From JABDMH01 sp965223215 (GTDB lineage: Bacteria > Bacteroidota > Bacteroidia > Chitinophagales > Saprospiraceae): a DNA stretch of 64,000 nt. The notes beneath the pieces were generated by a model. It was not told the DNA's origin and ran no database searches. It was given only the letters and a program-made list of their open reading frames with translations. The stretch's first letter is position 1; each line of letters starts with the position of its first letter. The stretch lies in assembly GCA_965223215.1 (NCBI GenBank), contig CBDCVZ010000010.1, positions 4,216,001-4,280,000 on the forward strand, given 5' to 3'. Below, piece by piece: positions 35,257 through 46,751 of the stretch. Both the position numbers and the translations under genes were made by a program.

Positions 35257-35793
35257 CTAAAATTTGTTTTTCCACATCATGGATTCGACCGGTTTGATGG
35301 TTCGCTGGTTGTACTTGGCATTTTGCTTTAGGTTGTAGTAGTTCTCGATCTCGCCTTCCACCGTGAAGTAGATGAGCTGCCCAATGGGCATGCCCGCATA
35401 AACTCTCACCGGCTTGACACAGGAGATTTCCAGTGTCCATGTATTGCAAAATCCAACATCGCCCTTGCCCGCCGTAGCATGAATATCGATGCCCAAACGG
35501 CCAATACTCGATTTGCCTTCCAAAAAAGGTACTGCTGCATGGGTCTCAGTGTACTCTTGGGTTACACCCAGATAGAGTTCCCCGGGTTGCAAGACCAACC
35601 CCTCGTCAGGTATGACCAACTCTCTAATTTGATTGTGTTGTTTGGCATCTAGCACTTTCTCCACGTAGACTGCTAAAAACCTACCTAGATGAACATCATA
35701 AGAGTTTGTACCCAAGTGCTGCCGATCAAATGGCTCAATGACAATTTTTCCGCTGGCAATCTGATCGAGAATTTTCTTATCTGAAAGAATCAT
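35257..35793 (-). CDS. dcd: dCTP deaminase
   Basis: 178 residues of the dCTP deaminase/dUTPase trimeric fold. MILSDKKILDQIASGKIVI, QHLGTNSYDVHLG, the phosphate motif EGKSSIGRLGIDIHATAG and DVGFCNTWTLEIS, which contains the expected catalytic Glu, are all present. It makes dUTP (or dUMP if bifunctional) from dCTP for thymidylate synthesis. Length is slightly below the E. coli enzyme. It is on the minus strand just upstream of the WD40 gene's stop, not clearly in an operon. Confidence 0.95.
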   Translation of the reverse strand: MILSDKKILDQIASGKIVIEPFDRQHLGTNSYDVHLGRFLAVYVEKVLDAKQHNQIRELVIPDEGLVLQPGELYLGVTQEYTETHAAVPFLEGKSSIGRLGIDIHATAGKGDVGFCNTWTLEISCVKPVRVYAGMPIGQLIYFTVEGEIENYYNLKQNAKYNQRTIKPVESMMWKNKF

Positions 35794-35850
35794 TGAACAA
35801 TGGTGATTTGGCGGCCAAAGATAGCGATTGCACGATATCTAATAAGTTGT

Positions 35851-36771
35851 TCATTTCACGCGGGCAAGCAGCGTATTTAGATGCCACACTATGATGCTGC
35901 GATCGTCACTGGCCGAGATCAGAAGCTGACCATCCTTGGACCAACACAAATCATTGACCGAGTTGATGTGACCTTTGGATTTTTGAGCGTCAAGTGTCTT
36001 CAACAATTGAAAGCTTGCCATCTCCCAGATGCGTATCGTTTTATCCCGGCTGGCAGTGGCGAAAACATGTCTCTCCGGGTGAATGGCTATAGAATTTATG
36101 GTATACCAATGGGCGGCAAGATCCTGTACTAGTGCAAACCCTTCAAACACACTCCACGACTTCAAATGGGCATCGCGACCACCTGAAAGCAGATAGTCAC
36201 CATCTTTTGAAAAAGCGACGGTGAAAACTGAATTTGCATGAGCAGCTTCAATAGACTCAAGAATCTTCCAGCTTCCGACATGCAACACATAGATATTGCC
36301 GTCACTGGAGCCAACCGCAAGCATCTGCTGATCTGGTGATAGCGCCAAGGCCCGCAGTCTTTGTTGGCTGAGGTGGACGGATTCCTTGAGCGATGGCTTC
36401 TGCCAGTCCCAAATCGAGAGTTTTCCATCTCCTCCTGCAACGAGCAATTGATCCTGGACACGAGCAAAATCAAAGATCCCCTGCTGGTGATAGGTGAAAT
36501 TTTTGACTTGATCAGAAAAATCAGTGTCGATGAAGTAAAGCTGACCACTCATGGTACCAGCAACCATCAAGGAAGATCCGTCTAGCTTATGCAACGCAAA
36601 GACCTGATCCGCTGCCTCGGCAACCAGTTTGCCGTCCGTACCCGCTTCAAGATTCCACTCAGCGATCCAACCATCTCCCGCTCCCGAATAAAATTGCGTA
36701 TTACCTGTGGCCTGTAACGCATATACCGATCCATTATGCCCGGTCAACTTCGTAGATGTAACACCTTCCAT
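35851..36771 (-). CDS. WD40-repeat beta-propeller protein
   Basis: 306 residues, seven WD40-like blades with no signal peptide. Clear repeats are KLTGHNGSVYALQATG, EAAHANSVFTVAFSKDGDYLL with GGRDAHLKSW, AAHWYTINSIAIHPERHVFA with ASRDKTIRIW, and KGHINSVNDLCWSKDGQLL with ASDDRSIIVW. Such propellers act as protein-binding platforms. They are frequent in eukaryotes and in some Bacteroidota and cyanobacteria. The partner is unknown. A striking interrupted inverted repeat lies at 36781-36837, directly before the start codon. Confidence 0.93.
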   Translation of the reverse strand: MEGVTSTKLTGHNGSVYALQATGNTQFYSGAGDGWIAEWNLEAGTDGKLVAEAADQVFALHKLDGSSLMVAGTMSGQLYFIDTDFSDQVKNFTYHQQGIFDFARVQDQLLVAGGDGKLSIWDWQKPSLKESVHLSQQRLRALALSPDQQMLAVGSSDGNIYVLHVGSWKILESIEAAHANSVFTVAFSKDGDYLLSGGRDAHLKSWSVFEGFALVQDLAAHWYTINSIAIHPERHVFATASRDKTIRIWEMASFQLLKTLDAQKSKGHINSVNDLCWSKDGQLLISASDDRSIIVWHLNTLLARVK

Positions 36772-36780
36772 AACTTACCA

Positions 36781-36837
36781 GTAAGATAATAAAGGGTACC
36801 AACTCGCCTGAATTTGGATTGTACCCTTCGATCTTAC
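36781..36837. promoter_or_regulatory. Two-tier inverted repeat before the WD40 gene
   Basis: GTAAGAT (36781-36787) pairs with ATCTTAC (36831-36837), and inside it AAGGGTAC (36792-36799) pairs with GTACCCTT (36821-36828). All 15 pairs are perfect; a 4-base and a 2-base bulge separate the tiers, and the loop is 21 bases. It begins 10 bases before the WD40 start codon, so the transcript could fold over its ribosome site. Confidence 0.5.
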
Positions 36838-36945
36838 CCAACGTAAGCTTGAATAAGCTGCAAAATTACTTTGTGATCAATCGCTTGGATACAAAGCTCG
36901 TTGATATTATACATTATCTTTATATAATGAGAATCCTTTTTAGCT

Positions 36946-37575
36946 GTGCCACTCTATAGAAAGAACCGTGTAGATCAGGCGGGTATTCTCGGCATCTGGA
37001 AGATTGAAGAAGATGATGGCTATTTTGAAAGGCTATTGGTTTTAAGCAGTGAGGAGCAAGAGCAGTTAAAGGAATTGAAAGCGAGAAGACGCACCGAATG
37101 GTTGGCTGCACGATTGATATTGCATATTCTGTCAGCCCGTGAGGAAAGGGGACGGCTGATAAAAGATGAATTTGGCAAACCCCACTGGTGCGACAGCAGT
37201 TATCAGATATCGATCAGTCATACACACGGCTATGCAGCCGCCATAGCTGCCAGGAAAAAAGTTGGGATAGACATACAAACACGGGTCGTGAAGATTACTA
37301 GACTAGCTTCTAAGTTTATGAGTGATCAGGAGATGGAAAATGTAGCACCCCACCGGGCCATAGATTATCTCCACATCTATTGGGGCATCAAAGAGAGCCT
37401 GTACAAGGCCTACGGCCGAAGATCAATCGACTATAAGAGGCATCTCCGGGTAGATCCCTTCAATTTCGAAGACCGATATACAACGGCATGGACGCTCAAA
37501 GAGGTAAAAGAGGAATACCGGGTGTATTTTGAGTTATTGAATGATTTTATACTTACATATGTTGTTAAAAAATAA
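36946..37575 (+). CDS. 4'-phosphopantetheinyl transferase superfamily protein
   Basis: 209 residues starting with GTG. The Sfp-type fold is shown by FGKPHWCDSSYQISISHTHGYAAAIAARK, the Mg-binding VGIDIQ and WGIKESLYKAYGR, with the catalytic Glu and Lys. It attaches the phosphopantetheine arm of coenzyme A to a carrier protein. Whether it serves the fatty-acid carrier protein or a secondary pathway cannot be told; no synthase is nearby. A near-consensus -7 TATCTTTA lies at about 36915. It overlaps the next gene by 17 bases. Confidence 0.92.
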   Translation: MPLYRKNRVDQAGILGIWKIEEDDGYFERLLVLSSEEQEQLKELKARRRTEWLAARLILHILSAREERGRLIKDEFGKPHWCDSSYQISISHTHGYAAAIAARKKVGIDIQTRVVKITRLASKFMSDQEMENVAPHRAIDYLHIYWGIKESLYKAYGRRSIDYKRHLRVDPFNFEDRYTTAWTLKEVKEEYRVYFELLNDFILTYVVKK

Positions 37576-38002
37576 TCTAGTTCAAGCCATATTTGTGCTA
37601 GCTGTCATGGTTGGCAGCTGTCAATCGAAAATCGCTGAAAAGGAAGACCCAACCGTTGGGGAGGAATTGCCGGAAGATTTTATGGTCTTTTATCAAAAGT
37701 TCCATGATGATTCGACTTTTCAAATGCATCACATCATCTTTCCCTTATCTGGAATACCACCCAATAGGGATACCGTTGAGAACGCACGGGATTTTAAGTG
37801 GATGAAAGACACCTGGGTTTTACACCGGCCCTTTGATGGTGCGCTCTCTGGCTATGAGCGATCTTTTAGCAAGTTTGAAGAAGGTGTAATCATCGAAAAC
37901 ATTATTCAAAAACAAGTCGACGTGGGAATGGAAAGAAGGTTTGCAAAAATCGATGGTGAATGGCACCTAATCTATTATGCTGCGATGAACCAACTGAACT
38001 GA
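37559..38002 (+). CDS. DUF4348-like lipoprotein
   Basis: 147 residues from the ATG at 37559, overlapping the transferase gene end. A lipoprotein signal is clear: hydrophobic residues 8-17, lipobox MVGSC. The mature part has DFMVFYQKFHDDSTFQMHHI and FPLSGIPP near the front and FAKIDGEWHLIYY at the end, as in DUF4348-type Bacteroidota lipoproteins, which may have an NTF2-like fold. No reaction is known. The overlap suggests translation is coupled to the transferase. Confidence 0.75.
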   Translation: MLLKNNLVQAIFVLAVMVGSCQSKIAEKEDPTVGEELPEDFMVFYQKFHDDSTFQMHHIIFPLSGIPPNRDTVENARDFKWMKDTWVLHRPFDGALSGYERSFSKFEEGVIIENIIQKQVDVGMERRFAKIDGEWHLIYYAAMNQLN

Positions 38003-38012
38003 ATCACCTCAT

Positions 38013-38195
38013 CTAGTGGGCCTCTTTTGCTTGGGTGAAAAAAGTCAGGGAAATGCCTAAGATCATCAAAGTAAGTGCTCCGTAAAATGGATTGTCCAGA
38101 TTATTAATATGCAGCACATCGAGCAGGTCTAGTAGACCTACTACTGCACCCACCAGAAAGAGCACCATCCCTAAAATTCGCAGCATTCTCATCAT
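38013..38195 (-). CDS. Small two-helix membrane protein (60 aa)
   Basis: 60 residues starting ATGATG. Two membrane helices: MLRILGMVLFLVGAVVGLL (about 4-22) and YGALTLMILGISLTFF (about 38-53), with a short polar link. No family recognised. Its ATG overlaps the TGA of an upstream 39-codon frame as ATGA, the usual sign of translational coupling. Convergent with the lipoprotein gene, 10 bases apart. Confidence 0.6.
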   Translation of the reverse strand: MMRMLRILGMVLFLVGAVVGLLDLLDVLHINNLDNPFYGALTLMILGISLTFFTQAKEAH

Positions 38196-38311
38196 ACCTC
38201 AAGGTTTGAAGGCTGCTCAAAAGTGTATCGTGATTGTCGCATCAACTCCTGTGGCATCGAAACAGAGGCCTTGCGTAATTCTGCTACTAAATCAAGTTCA
38301 GTTGGTTTCAC
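38192..38311 (-). CDS. Putative 39-residue small protein coupled to the membrane protein
   Basis: A GTG-initiated frame of 39 codons with an AAGGGA just before the start. The product is amphipathic and charged (KPTELDLVAELRKASVSMPQ, then ELMRQSRYTFEQPSNLEV). Its stop TGA overlaps the next ATG (ATGA). The frame is closed upstream by a TAA, with no ATG before. Composition looks protein-like, but it might be the tail of a decayed gene. Confidence 0.4.
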   Translation of the reverse strand: MKPTELDLVAELRKASVSMPQELMRQSRYTFEQPSNLEV

Positions 38312-38423
38312 TTCCCTTAAGGTTTGGTCACCGGTACAATTAAGATAACGTATTATTAATTAATATGTTCCCTTCTTGGCTGAAAAACAGAGAATTAGGC
38401 ATGCAGATGGGGTAAGCTGCACG

Positions 38424-39388
38424 CTAGTACTGCACAGCCGGCCGCAAATAAGACCTAACGTAGTCTGATACACCTGCCTCCAAGGTCGTAAAAGTGCGTT
38501 GATAGCCTTGGCTTTGTAGCTTTTTCATGGGAGCTTGAGTGAAATATTGATAATTGTCACGAATATCGAGTGGTGTCTCAATAAATTCGATTGCACTCGG
38601 AAGATCCATGGCCGTGAAAGTATTGTTGACCAGGTCAAAAAACGCACGTGCCTGTCCTGTGCCAGCATTGTAAATGCCATTCACCGGCCTAGCTTGTAAA
38701 CAAAACAGGAGGATGTCAACAATATCCTTCACATAGATGAAGTCTCGCATCTGTTGCCCATCGGCAATGCCCTGCTTATGCGATTTGAACAGTTTCATGC
38801 GTCCTGTCTTACGGATCTGATGAAAAGCGTGATAGACCACACTGGCCATTCTGCCTTTGTGATTTTCATTGGGGCCGTACACATTAAAAAATTTGAGGCC
38901 TACCCAGTGCGGAGGGGTCTCTTGCTGTTGTATGGCCCAGAGATCAAAGTCATTCTTTGAAATGCCATAAGGGTTGAGTGGCTTCAATTGGTTGATTAGA
39001 TCGTGATCGTCGGCATAACCCTGTGATCCATCCCCATAGGTGGCTGCACTAGAAGCATAAGTCATTGGAATCCTTTTCTCAGCACAAACAGTCCAAAGCG
39101 CCTTACTATACTGTAGATTTAGCTGATCAAATACCTCTGTTTTCATTTCGGTCGTATCCGTACGCGCACCAAGGTGAAACAGGTAGTGAACCTTCTCATG
39201 GTTTTCTTGCAACCAAGTGATGAAGTAGTTTCTATGCACCACTCCAGCCAATCGTTTGGAATTTAAATTGCGAAGTTTGTCCTCCCTGCCAAATTCATCA
39301 ACCGCTATGACATTGCTAAATCCCTGTTGATTTAATCCGGTGATCAAGCAGCTTCCAATAAATCCAGCAGCCCCAGTCACCACCAACA

Positions 39389-39389
<1 letters not shown>
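38424..39389 (-). CDS. rfaD: ADP-glyceromanno-heptose 6-epimerase
   Basis: 321 residues from the ATG at 39389 (an extension to 39431 lies inside gcvP). Short-chain dehydrogenase fold with NAD(P) motif VVTGAAGFIGS, FHLGARTDTTE and the catalytic pair in NPYGISKNDFD (Tyr and Lys). It converts ADP-D-glycero-manno-heptose to the L-form for lipopolysaccharide inner core. Block GPNENHKGRMASVVYHAFHQI is characteristic of the heptose epimerases. Its start codon shares one base with the gcvP stop (TAATG), so it is translated from the same message. No other core-sugar gene is nearby. Confidence 0.92.
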
Positions 39390-42235
<2,846 letters not shown>

Positions 42236-42412
42236 GATCTGATGAAAGTTTTAAGCTTAATCAATGCGGGCAAATATCTCACTTTTACATATATAAACGG
42301 TATACATTTATCCGTGATTTAGCCATCCTATAAAATGGCTTGATATTTCCAGATCAGCGAAGGAAGGCTTCCATCAGGGACTCCTTTTGAAGCCTCAATC
42401 AGGTATTGATTT

Positions 42413-43666
42413 TCACAGGGAAAATGCCTTTTTTACTTTGTCCACCATATCTAATTTTTCCCATGTAAATGTCTCAACCTCAACCAGTTTTGATTTACCA
42501 TTGAGGCCTATATGTATCCGTTTTTTCCCGGGTTTCCGCCCCATATGGCCGTACGCTGCCGTTTCGAAATAGATTGGATTTTTCAACCCATAGCGCTTCA
42601 CAATGGCTGCCGGACGCAAATCAAAGAGTTTGCTGAGTTTGGCTGCAATTTCGGCATCGCCTAAGTCGGGCTTGGTGCAGGTACCGTAGGTATTAACAAA
42701 CAGTCCGACAGGCTGCGCTACTCCAATTGCATAAGCTACCTGCACGAGGCAGTTACTGGCCAAGCCGGCAGCAACAACATTTTTGGCAATGTGCCTTGTG
42801 GCGTAGGCAGCTGAGCGATCGACCTTAGATGGATCTTTACCAGAAAATGCCCCTCCTCCATGGGCACCCTTGCCACCGTAAGTGTCGACGATGATTTTTC
42901 TACCAGTTAGCCCCGTATCTCCATGGGGACCACCAATGACAAACTTGCCCGTTGGATTGACAAATAATTTGTATTTGTGATCGAAGAGTTTGCGCAATCT
43001 AGCCGGCAATTTTTTTAGGACAGCCGGGATTAAGATGGTTTCGATGTCTTTTTTGATAGTCCGCAACATCTTTGCTTCCGAGCTAAAGTCATCATGTTGG
43101 GTGGAAATGACGATCGTGTCAATGGCGATGGGACGATGATCATCGTCATACTTCACGGTCACCTGCGACTTGGCATCGGGTCTTAGGTAGGTCATCGTCT
43201 TTCCTTTCTTGCGGATGGCTGCTAGTTGGCGTAGCAATAAATGAGAAAGCTCTAATCCAAGCGGCATATAGCTCGGTGTCTCATTCGTAGCATAACCAAA
43301 CATCATCCCTTGATCTCCTGCACCTTGCTCCTTCTGAGATCCTGTATTGACCCCTTGAGCAATGTCGGGCGATTGCTCGTGAATGGTCGAAATCACCCCA
43401 CAGGAGTCAGCATCGAATTGATATTCTGATTTTGTGTAGCCAATCTTTTTGATCACCTCTCTTGCCGTTTTCTGCACGTCGATATAGGCGTTAGAAGTTA
43501 CCTCGCCCGAAATGACCGTCAGGCCAGTGGTAACCAGTGTCTCACAGGCAACCCGCGAGTCTGGATCTTGGGCCAAAAAAGAGTCGAGGATGGCATCAGA
43601 AATCTGATCTGCCACCTTGTCGGGATGTCCTTCAGAAACGGACTCGGATGTGAACAAATAAGGCAT
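42413..43666 (-). CDS. metK: S-adenosylmethionine synthetase
   Basis: 417 residues with all three MetK signatures: ESVSEGHPDKVADQISDAIL near the N-terminus, MFGYATNETPSYMPL and the phosphate loop GAHGGGAFSGKDPSKVDRSAAY. It joins methionine and ATP to form the cell's main methyl donor in the cytoplasm. It has its own upstream exact -7 promoter match at 43706-43713. I looked for a SAM riboswitch in the 190-base upstream region and saw none: the predicted leader is only about 33 bases. Confidence 0.97.
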   Translation of the reverse strand: MPYLFTSESVSEGHPDKVADQISDAILDSFLAQDPDSRVACETLVTTGLTVISGEVTSNAYIDVQKTAREVIKKIGYTKSEYQFDADSCGVISTIHEQSPDIAQGVNTGSQKEQGAGDQGMMFGYATNETPSYMPLGLELSHLLLRQLAAIRKKGKTMTYLRPDAKSQVTVKYDDDHRPIAIDTIVISTQHDDFSSEAKMLRTIKKDIETILIPAVLKKLPARLRKLFDHKYKLFVNPTGKFVIGGPHGDTGLTGRKIIVDTYGGKGAHGGGAFSGKDPSKVDRSAAYATRHIAKNVVAAGLASNCLVQVAYAIGVAQPVGLFVNTYGTCTKPDLGDAEIAAKLSKLFDLRPAAIVKRYGLKNPIYFETAAYGHMGRKPGKKRIHIGLNGKSKLVEVETFTWEKLDMVDKVKKAFSL

Positions 43667-43705
43667 ATAGAAATTAGATTTTTATGAGAAGCTTACAATT
43701 GGCCG

Positions 43706-43713
43706 CAAAGTTA
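43706..43713 (-). promoter_or_regulatory. metK -7 element TAACTTTG
   Basis: Exact TAnnTTTG match on the minus strand, 40 bases before the metK ATG. The predicted start of transcription near 43699 leaves a leader of about 33 bases. No clear TTTG at -33. Confidence 0.5.
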
Positions 43714-43858
43714 ATTTTTTTCAGATCTTGAATTGGAATTGAGTGTAGGTATCTGCCTACGTTGCAAACCAAGGAGGGACGTATTCAAAAGGGAACAGTT
43801 CATGCATTCAACAGACCTTAGCTCCTAAGTTTAATTATACAATCCTCTCGGTACTGGA

Positions 43859-44467
43859 TCACTTAATCTCACAATAAAGAAGTTCCTGCCCTTCGATCGC
43901 ACCCTCTAGTACATCCCCAATTTGCACAGGACCAACTCCCGCAGGAGTACCAGTAAAAATAAAATCTCCGACCTGCAACATGAAATACTGAGATACAAAT
44001 TCGATGATGTAGGCAAAATCAAAAATTAGGTCTGTGGTATTCCCCTCTTGTACAACTTCTCCATTTTTCTTCAAATCGAAATTGATGTCTTGAGGATCTA
44101 AATTTGAACTAGCGATAAATGGGCTTATTACAGCAGAATGATCGAACGCCTTGGCCAACTCCCAAGGATGCCCTTTTTCCTTTAAGGTTTGCTGGACATC
44201 ACGTGCTGTAAAATCAATACCTAAAGCTATCTGGTCATAGTACGAATGGGCAAATTCGCGTGCAACATGTCGACCATTTTTACAAACCTTGAGCACGATC
44301 TCAGCCTCGTAGTGCAAATCTTTGGTAAAGGCAGGATAATAAAATGGCTTGCCATTCACCAAGAGGGCCGAGGCCGGTTTCATAAAAATGAGCGGAACTT
44401 TGGGAATCGGATTATTCAGTTCTTTGGCGTGCTCCCGATAATTTCGGCCAATGCAAATGATCTTCAT
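43859..44467 (-). CDS. Fumarylacetoacetate hydrolase-family protein
   Basis: About 202 residues from the ATG at 44467 (MKIICIGRNYREHAKEL), 7 bases after the trpS stop; an earlier in-frame start would overlap trpS. The FAH fold has the family's metal-binding acids in LHYEAEIVLKVCKNG and LGIDFTARDVQQ, and FTGTPAGVGPVQIGD is the conserved turn. Members include acylpyruvases, oxaloacetate decarboxylases and hydratases; the exact substrate is not clear. Third gene of ridA-trpS-FAH. Confidence 0.9.
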   Translation of the reverse strand: MKIICIGRNYREHAKELNNPIPKVPLIFMKPASALLVNGKPFYYPAFTKDLHYEAEIVLKVCKNGRHVAREFAHSYYDQIALGIDFTARDVQQTLKEKGHPWELAKAFDHSAVISPFIASSNLDPQDINFDLKKNGEVVQEGNTTDLIFDFAYIIEFVSQYFMLQVGDFIFTGTPAGVGPVQIGDVLEGAIEGQELLYCEIK

Positions 44468-44474
44468 GGCAGTC

Positions 44475-45485
44475 CTAAAATCGCACATTTAATAACCCAA
44501 CCAAATCTTTGACCTCCTTTAAGGTCGTCTGAGCCATGGAACGAATCTGGGCAGAGGCAGTACGTATCTGCTCCTTCATCTCCTTCTTATTTGCCAATAT
44601 TTCGGCTTTGCGCTGGCGAATGGGGTCACTAACCACAACCAATGCATCACCAACAACCTGCTTTAGTACGCCATATTGCAAATTACCAGCTTGATAATCT
44701 TCGAGTAGAGTTTCATAGGTACCATCCGATGACGATGCCTTAAGCAGCCCAAAGAGGTTTTCAACACCAGGGCTCATAGTGCCATCTTTAACCTCGCCCG
44801 TATCAGTGACGGCAGACTTAATTTGTTTGCGAATGCGTGCTGGATCGGCAAAGAGATCAATGTTGTGCTTGTCACCCAAACTAGCACTCATCTTGCGAGT
44901 TGGGTCAGCGGTAGACATTACTTTAGGTATTGGTGTAAACAGTGGCTCCGGTAACGCAAAAAATTCCTTACCCACCGTATGATTAAATCTTTGAGCAATA
45001 TTTCGGGTAAGCTCCAAATGCTGTTCCTGATCCTTACCAACTGGCACATAGTCGGCGCGATAGATGAGGATATCAGCTGCCTGCAGAACGGGGTAGGTAT
45101 AGAGTGCGCTGGAAATAAAGATATCTCTGGCAGACTCCTTTACTTGCTGACTCTTGTCTTTAAATTGGGTCATGCGGGATAGTTCGCCATAGCTGGCGAC
45201 GGTATTGAAAATCCAGGATAATTCGGCGTGTTCTGGAATCAAGGATTGAATAAACACGGATTCAGGTTTTAGCCCACAGGCAACCAAATTGAAGGCAACC
45301 TCCCAGGTGGCAGGAATTAGCTTTTTGGTTTCGTACGGCATCGTCATCGCATGATAGTTGACTATACCATAGAGGCAGTGATATTGAGATTGTAAAGCCT
45401 CCCAATTTTGAATGGCTCCAAAATAACGGCCAAAGTGGACATTTCCAGTCGGCTGTATGCAGGATAAGACGGTCTTTTTATGCAT
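44475..45485 (-). CDS. trpS: Tryptophanyl-tRNA synthetase
   Basis: 336 residues, class I synthetase of the TrpRS type. The first signature is IQPTGNVHFGRYFG (HIGH-like) and the second is RKMSASLGDKHNI (KMSKS-like). The middle block VPVGKDQEQHLELTRNIAQRFN is typical. It charges tRNA-Trp with tryptophan in the cytoplasm. No T-box or trp leader is visible before it; it lies 14 bases after ridA on the same strand, so it is in that operon. Confidence 0.97.
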   Translation of the reverse strand: MHKKTVLSCIQPTGNVHFGRYFGAIQNWEALQSQYHCLYGIVNYHAMTMPYETKKLIPATWEVAFNLVACGLKPESVFIQSLIPEHAELSWIFNTVASYGELSRMTQFKDKSQQVKESARDIFISSALYTYPVLQAADILIYRADYVPVGKDQEQHLELTRNIAQRFNHTVGKEFFALPEPLFTPIPKVMSTADPTRKMSASLGDKHNIDLFADPARIRKQIKSAVTDTGEVKDGTMSPGVENLFGLLKASSSDGTYETLLEDYQAGNLQYGVLKQVVGDALVVVSDPIRQRKAEILANKKEMKEQIRTASAQIRSMAQTTLKEVKDLVGLLNVRF

Positions 45486-45499
45486 GAAAAATGACAGAA

Positions 45500-45889
45500 T
45501 TACGGTTGCGGAACAAATGCAATGGTTGATATTTCGACATTAACGAATTTTGGCAGGTTGGTCACTTCCACCAGTTCTCTTGCGGGTGCATTGGCATCCT
45601 CAAAATACCGGCCATAGACTGCATTAATTCGACCATACATCTCCATGTCTTTTACAAATACCGAACACTTTATGACGTGTTCGAATCCAGTACCTGCTTC
45701 TTTCAGAATCTCACCAATATTCTTCATGACCTGCTCTGTTTCGGCCTCAATATTATCAAGAACAAGGTCACCGCTACTTGGGTCGATGGCAATTTGACCA
45801 GCGACATATAAGGTGGAGTCAACCTGAATAGCTTGATTATACGGACCCACGGGTGCTGGAGCATACTGGGTTTCTATTATTTTTCGCAT
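45500..45889 (-). CDS. ridA: RidA-family reactive-intermediate deaminase
   Basis: 129 residues, YjgF/YER057c/UK114 fold. Signature blocks are YAPAPVGPYNQAIQV, LYVAGQIAIDP and, at the end, ARELVEVTNLPKFVNVEISTIAF, with the catalytic-type Arg in PARELVEV. It removes reactive enamines or imines made by PLP enzymes, a cytoplasmic protective role. First gene of the ridA-trpS-FAH unit. Length is normal. Confidence 0.95.
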   Translation of the reverse strand: MRKIIETQYAPAPVGPYNQAIQVDSTLYVAGQIAIDPSSGDLVLDNIEAETEQVMKNIGEILKEAGTGFEHVIKCSVFVKDMEMYGRINAVYGRYFEDANAPARELVEVTNLPKFVNVEISTIAFVPQP

Positions 45890-45950
45890 ATCTTTTTTAT
45901 TCTCACAACCGCAAAATACCTATTTGCCATAGGAGTCTCTACCGAAAATG

Positions 45951-45985
45951 AAAAAACTCCTTCTCACGACCGAGAAAGAGCTTTT
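45951..45985. terminator. Terminator between rpmF and ridA
   Basis: CTCCTTCTC (45957-45965) pairs with GAGAAAGAG (45972-45980) with one mismatch and a 6-base loop. On the minus strand a run of six T follows, ending the DUF177-rpmF transcript; the plus side has TTTT. Confidence 0.65.
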
Positions 45986-46014
45986 ATAGACAGGTGTTTT
46001 TACTTGAGTGCTAC

Positions 46015-46209
46015 CTAATCCTCATCGTCAATGGCCGGTACGAGCACCTTCCCTTTATAGTATAAGGCACCGTCGACTTCATAGGCTCGATGAAAAAGAT
46101 GTGCTTCACCGGTAGTCTTACAAATGGAGACTTGTGGTGGTGTCACTTTCTTATGTGTTCTTCTTTTTCTTTTTCTGGACTTTGAAATCCGACTCTTAGG
46201 ATGTGCCAT
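46015..46209 (-). CDS. rpmF: 50S ribosomal protein L32
   Basis: 64 residues, very basic N-terminus (AHPKSRISKSRKRKRRTHKK) as in L32, then a short tail LFHRAYEVDGALYYKGKVLV. A component of the large ribosomal subunit. It lies 12 bases after the DUF177 gene on the same strand, the conserved yceD-rpmF pair seen across bacteria, and is followed by a terminator. Confidence 0.95.
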   Translation of the reverse strand: MAHPKSRISKSRKRKRRTHKKVTPPQVSICKTTGEAHLFHRAYEVDGALYYKGKVLVPAIDDED

Positions 46210-46221
46210 GACACAAATATT

Positions 46222-46743
46222 TTATGATTCTAAATTCAATTTCTTCAATTCGTCCCAAACGGGAGAATTGGATGTTTCACTTTCATGATGGCCTCTTAAG
46301 ATTTTCAGAACCTGATTGTTGCACGGGGCAGACGGATCAGATTCACAATCATACCGATTTACCAAGGGCATCGATAATGATATTACCTCAAAAATAAAAG
46401 GAGCAAGGTCCAACTTCTCAGTACCTTTTAATAAGTACGTCACATCATCATCCATCCGAAATTCGGATACAAATTTGATCACGATCTCGCCCTTACCCTT
46501 GATTGGCAATTCAATCAATTCAGTGCAGCGGTCACATGCGGTATCTAGGGTGCCTTGATGTTGGATATGGAGAACCATCAAATCTGACCTCTTGTCAAGG
46601 TCAACACCAACGTCAAACGTACCGCGCTCAATCAAATCTTGATCTACCGCCCGAAAAAAAGATTCATCGATATGAAATTCATAGTGATGGTATCCATCGG
46701 CCAGACTATGCAGTGGCAGCTCAAACCTACTTAACTCCTTCAT
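46222..46743 (-). CDS. DUF177 (YceD-like) protein
   Basis: 173 residues from the ATG at 46743; the earlier frame start at 46833 lies upstream of the promoter and is not used. DUF177 features: FELPLHSLADGYHHYEFHID, a Cys pair in DTACDRCTELIELPIKG, and C-terminal PLVNRYDCESDPSAPCNNQ. YceD-family proteins are linked to 23S rRNA accumulation in other bacteria. It leads a two-gene operon with rpmF from a good promoter (46769-46798) that sits inside an 11-bp inverted repeat. Confidence 0.9.
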   Translation of the reverse strand: MKELSRFELPLHSLADGYHHYEFHIDESFFRAVDQDLIERGTFDVGVDLDKRSDLMVLHIQHQGTLDTACDRCTELIELPIKGKGEIVIKFVSEFRMDDDVTYLLKGTEKLDLAPFIFEVISLSMPLVNRYDCESDPSAPCNNQVLKILRGHHESETSNSPVWDELKKLNLES

Positions 46744-46751
46744 TACCAAAG

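Noticed and set aside
43667..43858. Possible SAM riboswitch before metK
   Set aside because: The -7 element at 43706 leaves a leader of about 33 bases, too short. The GTAGG/CCTAC stem further upstream has no riboswitch-like core.
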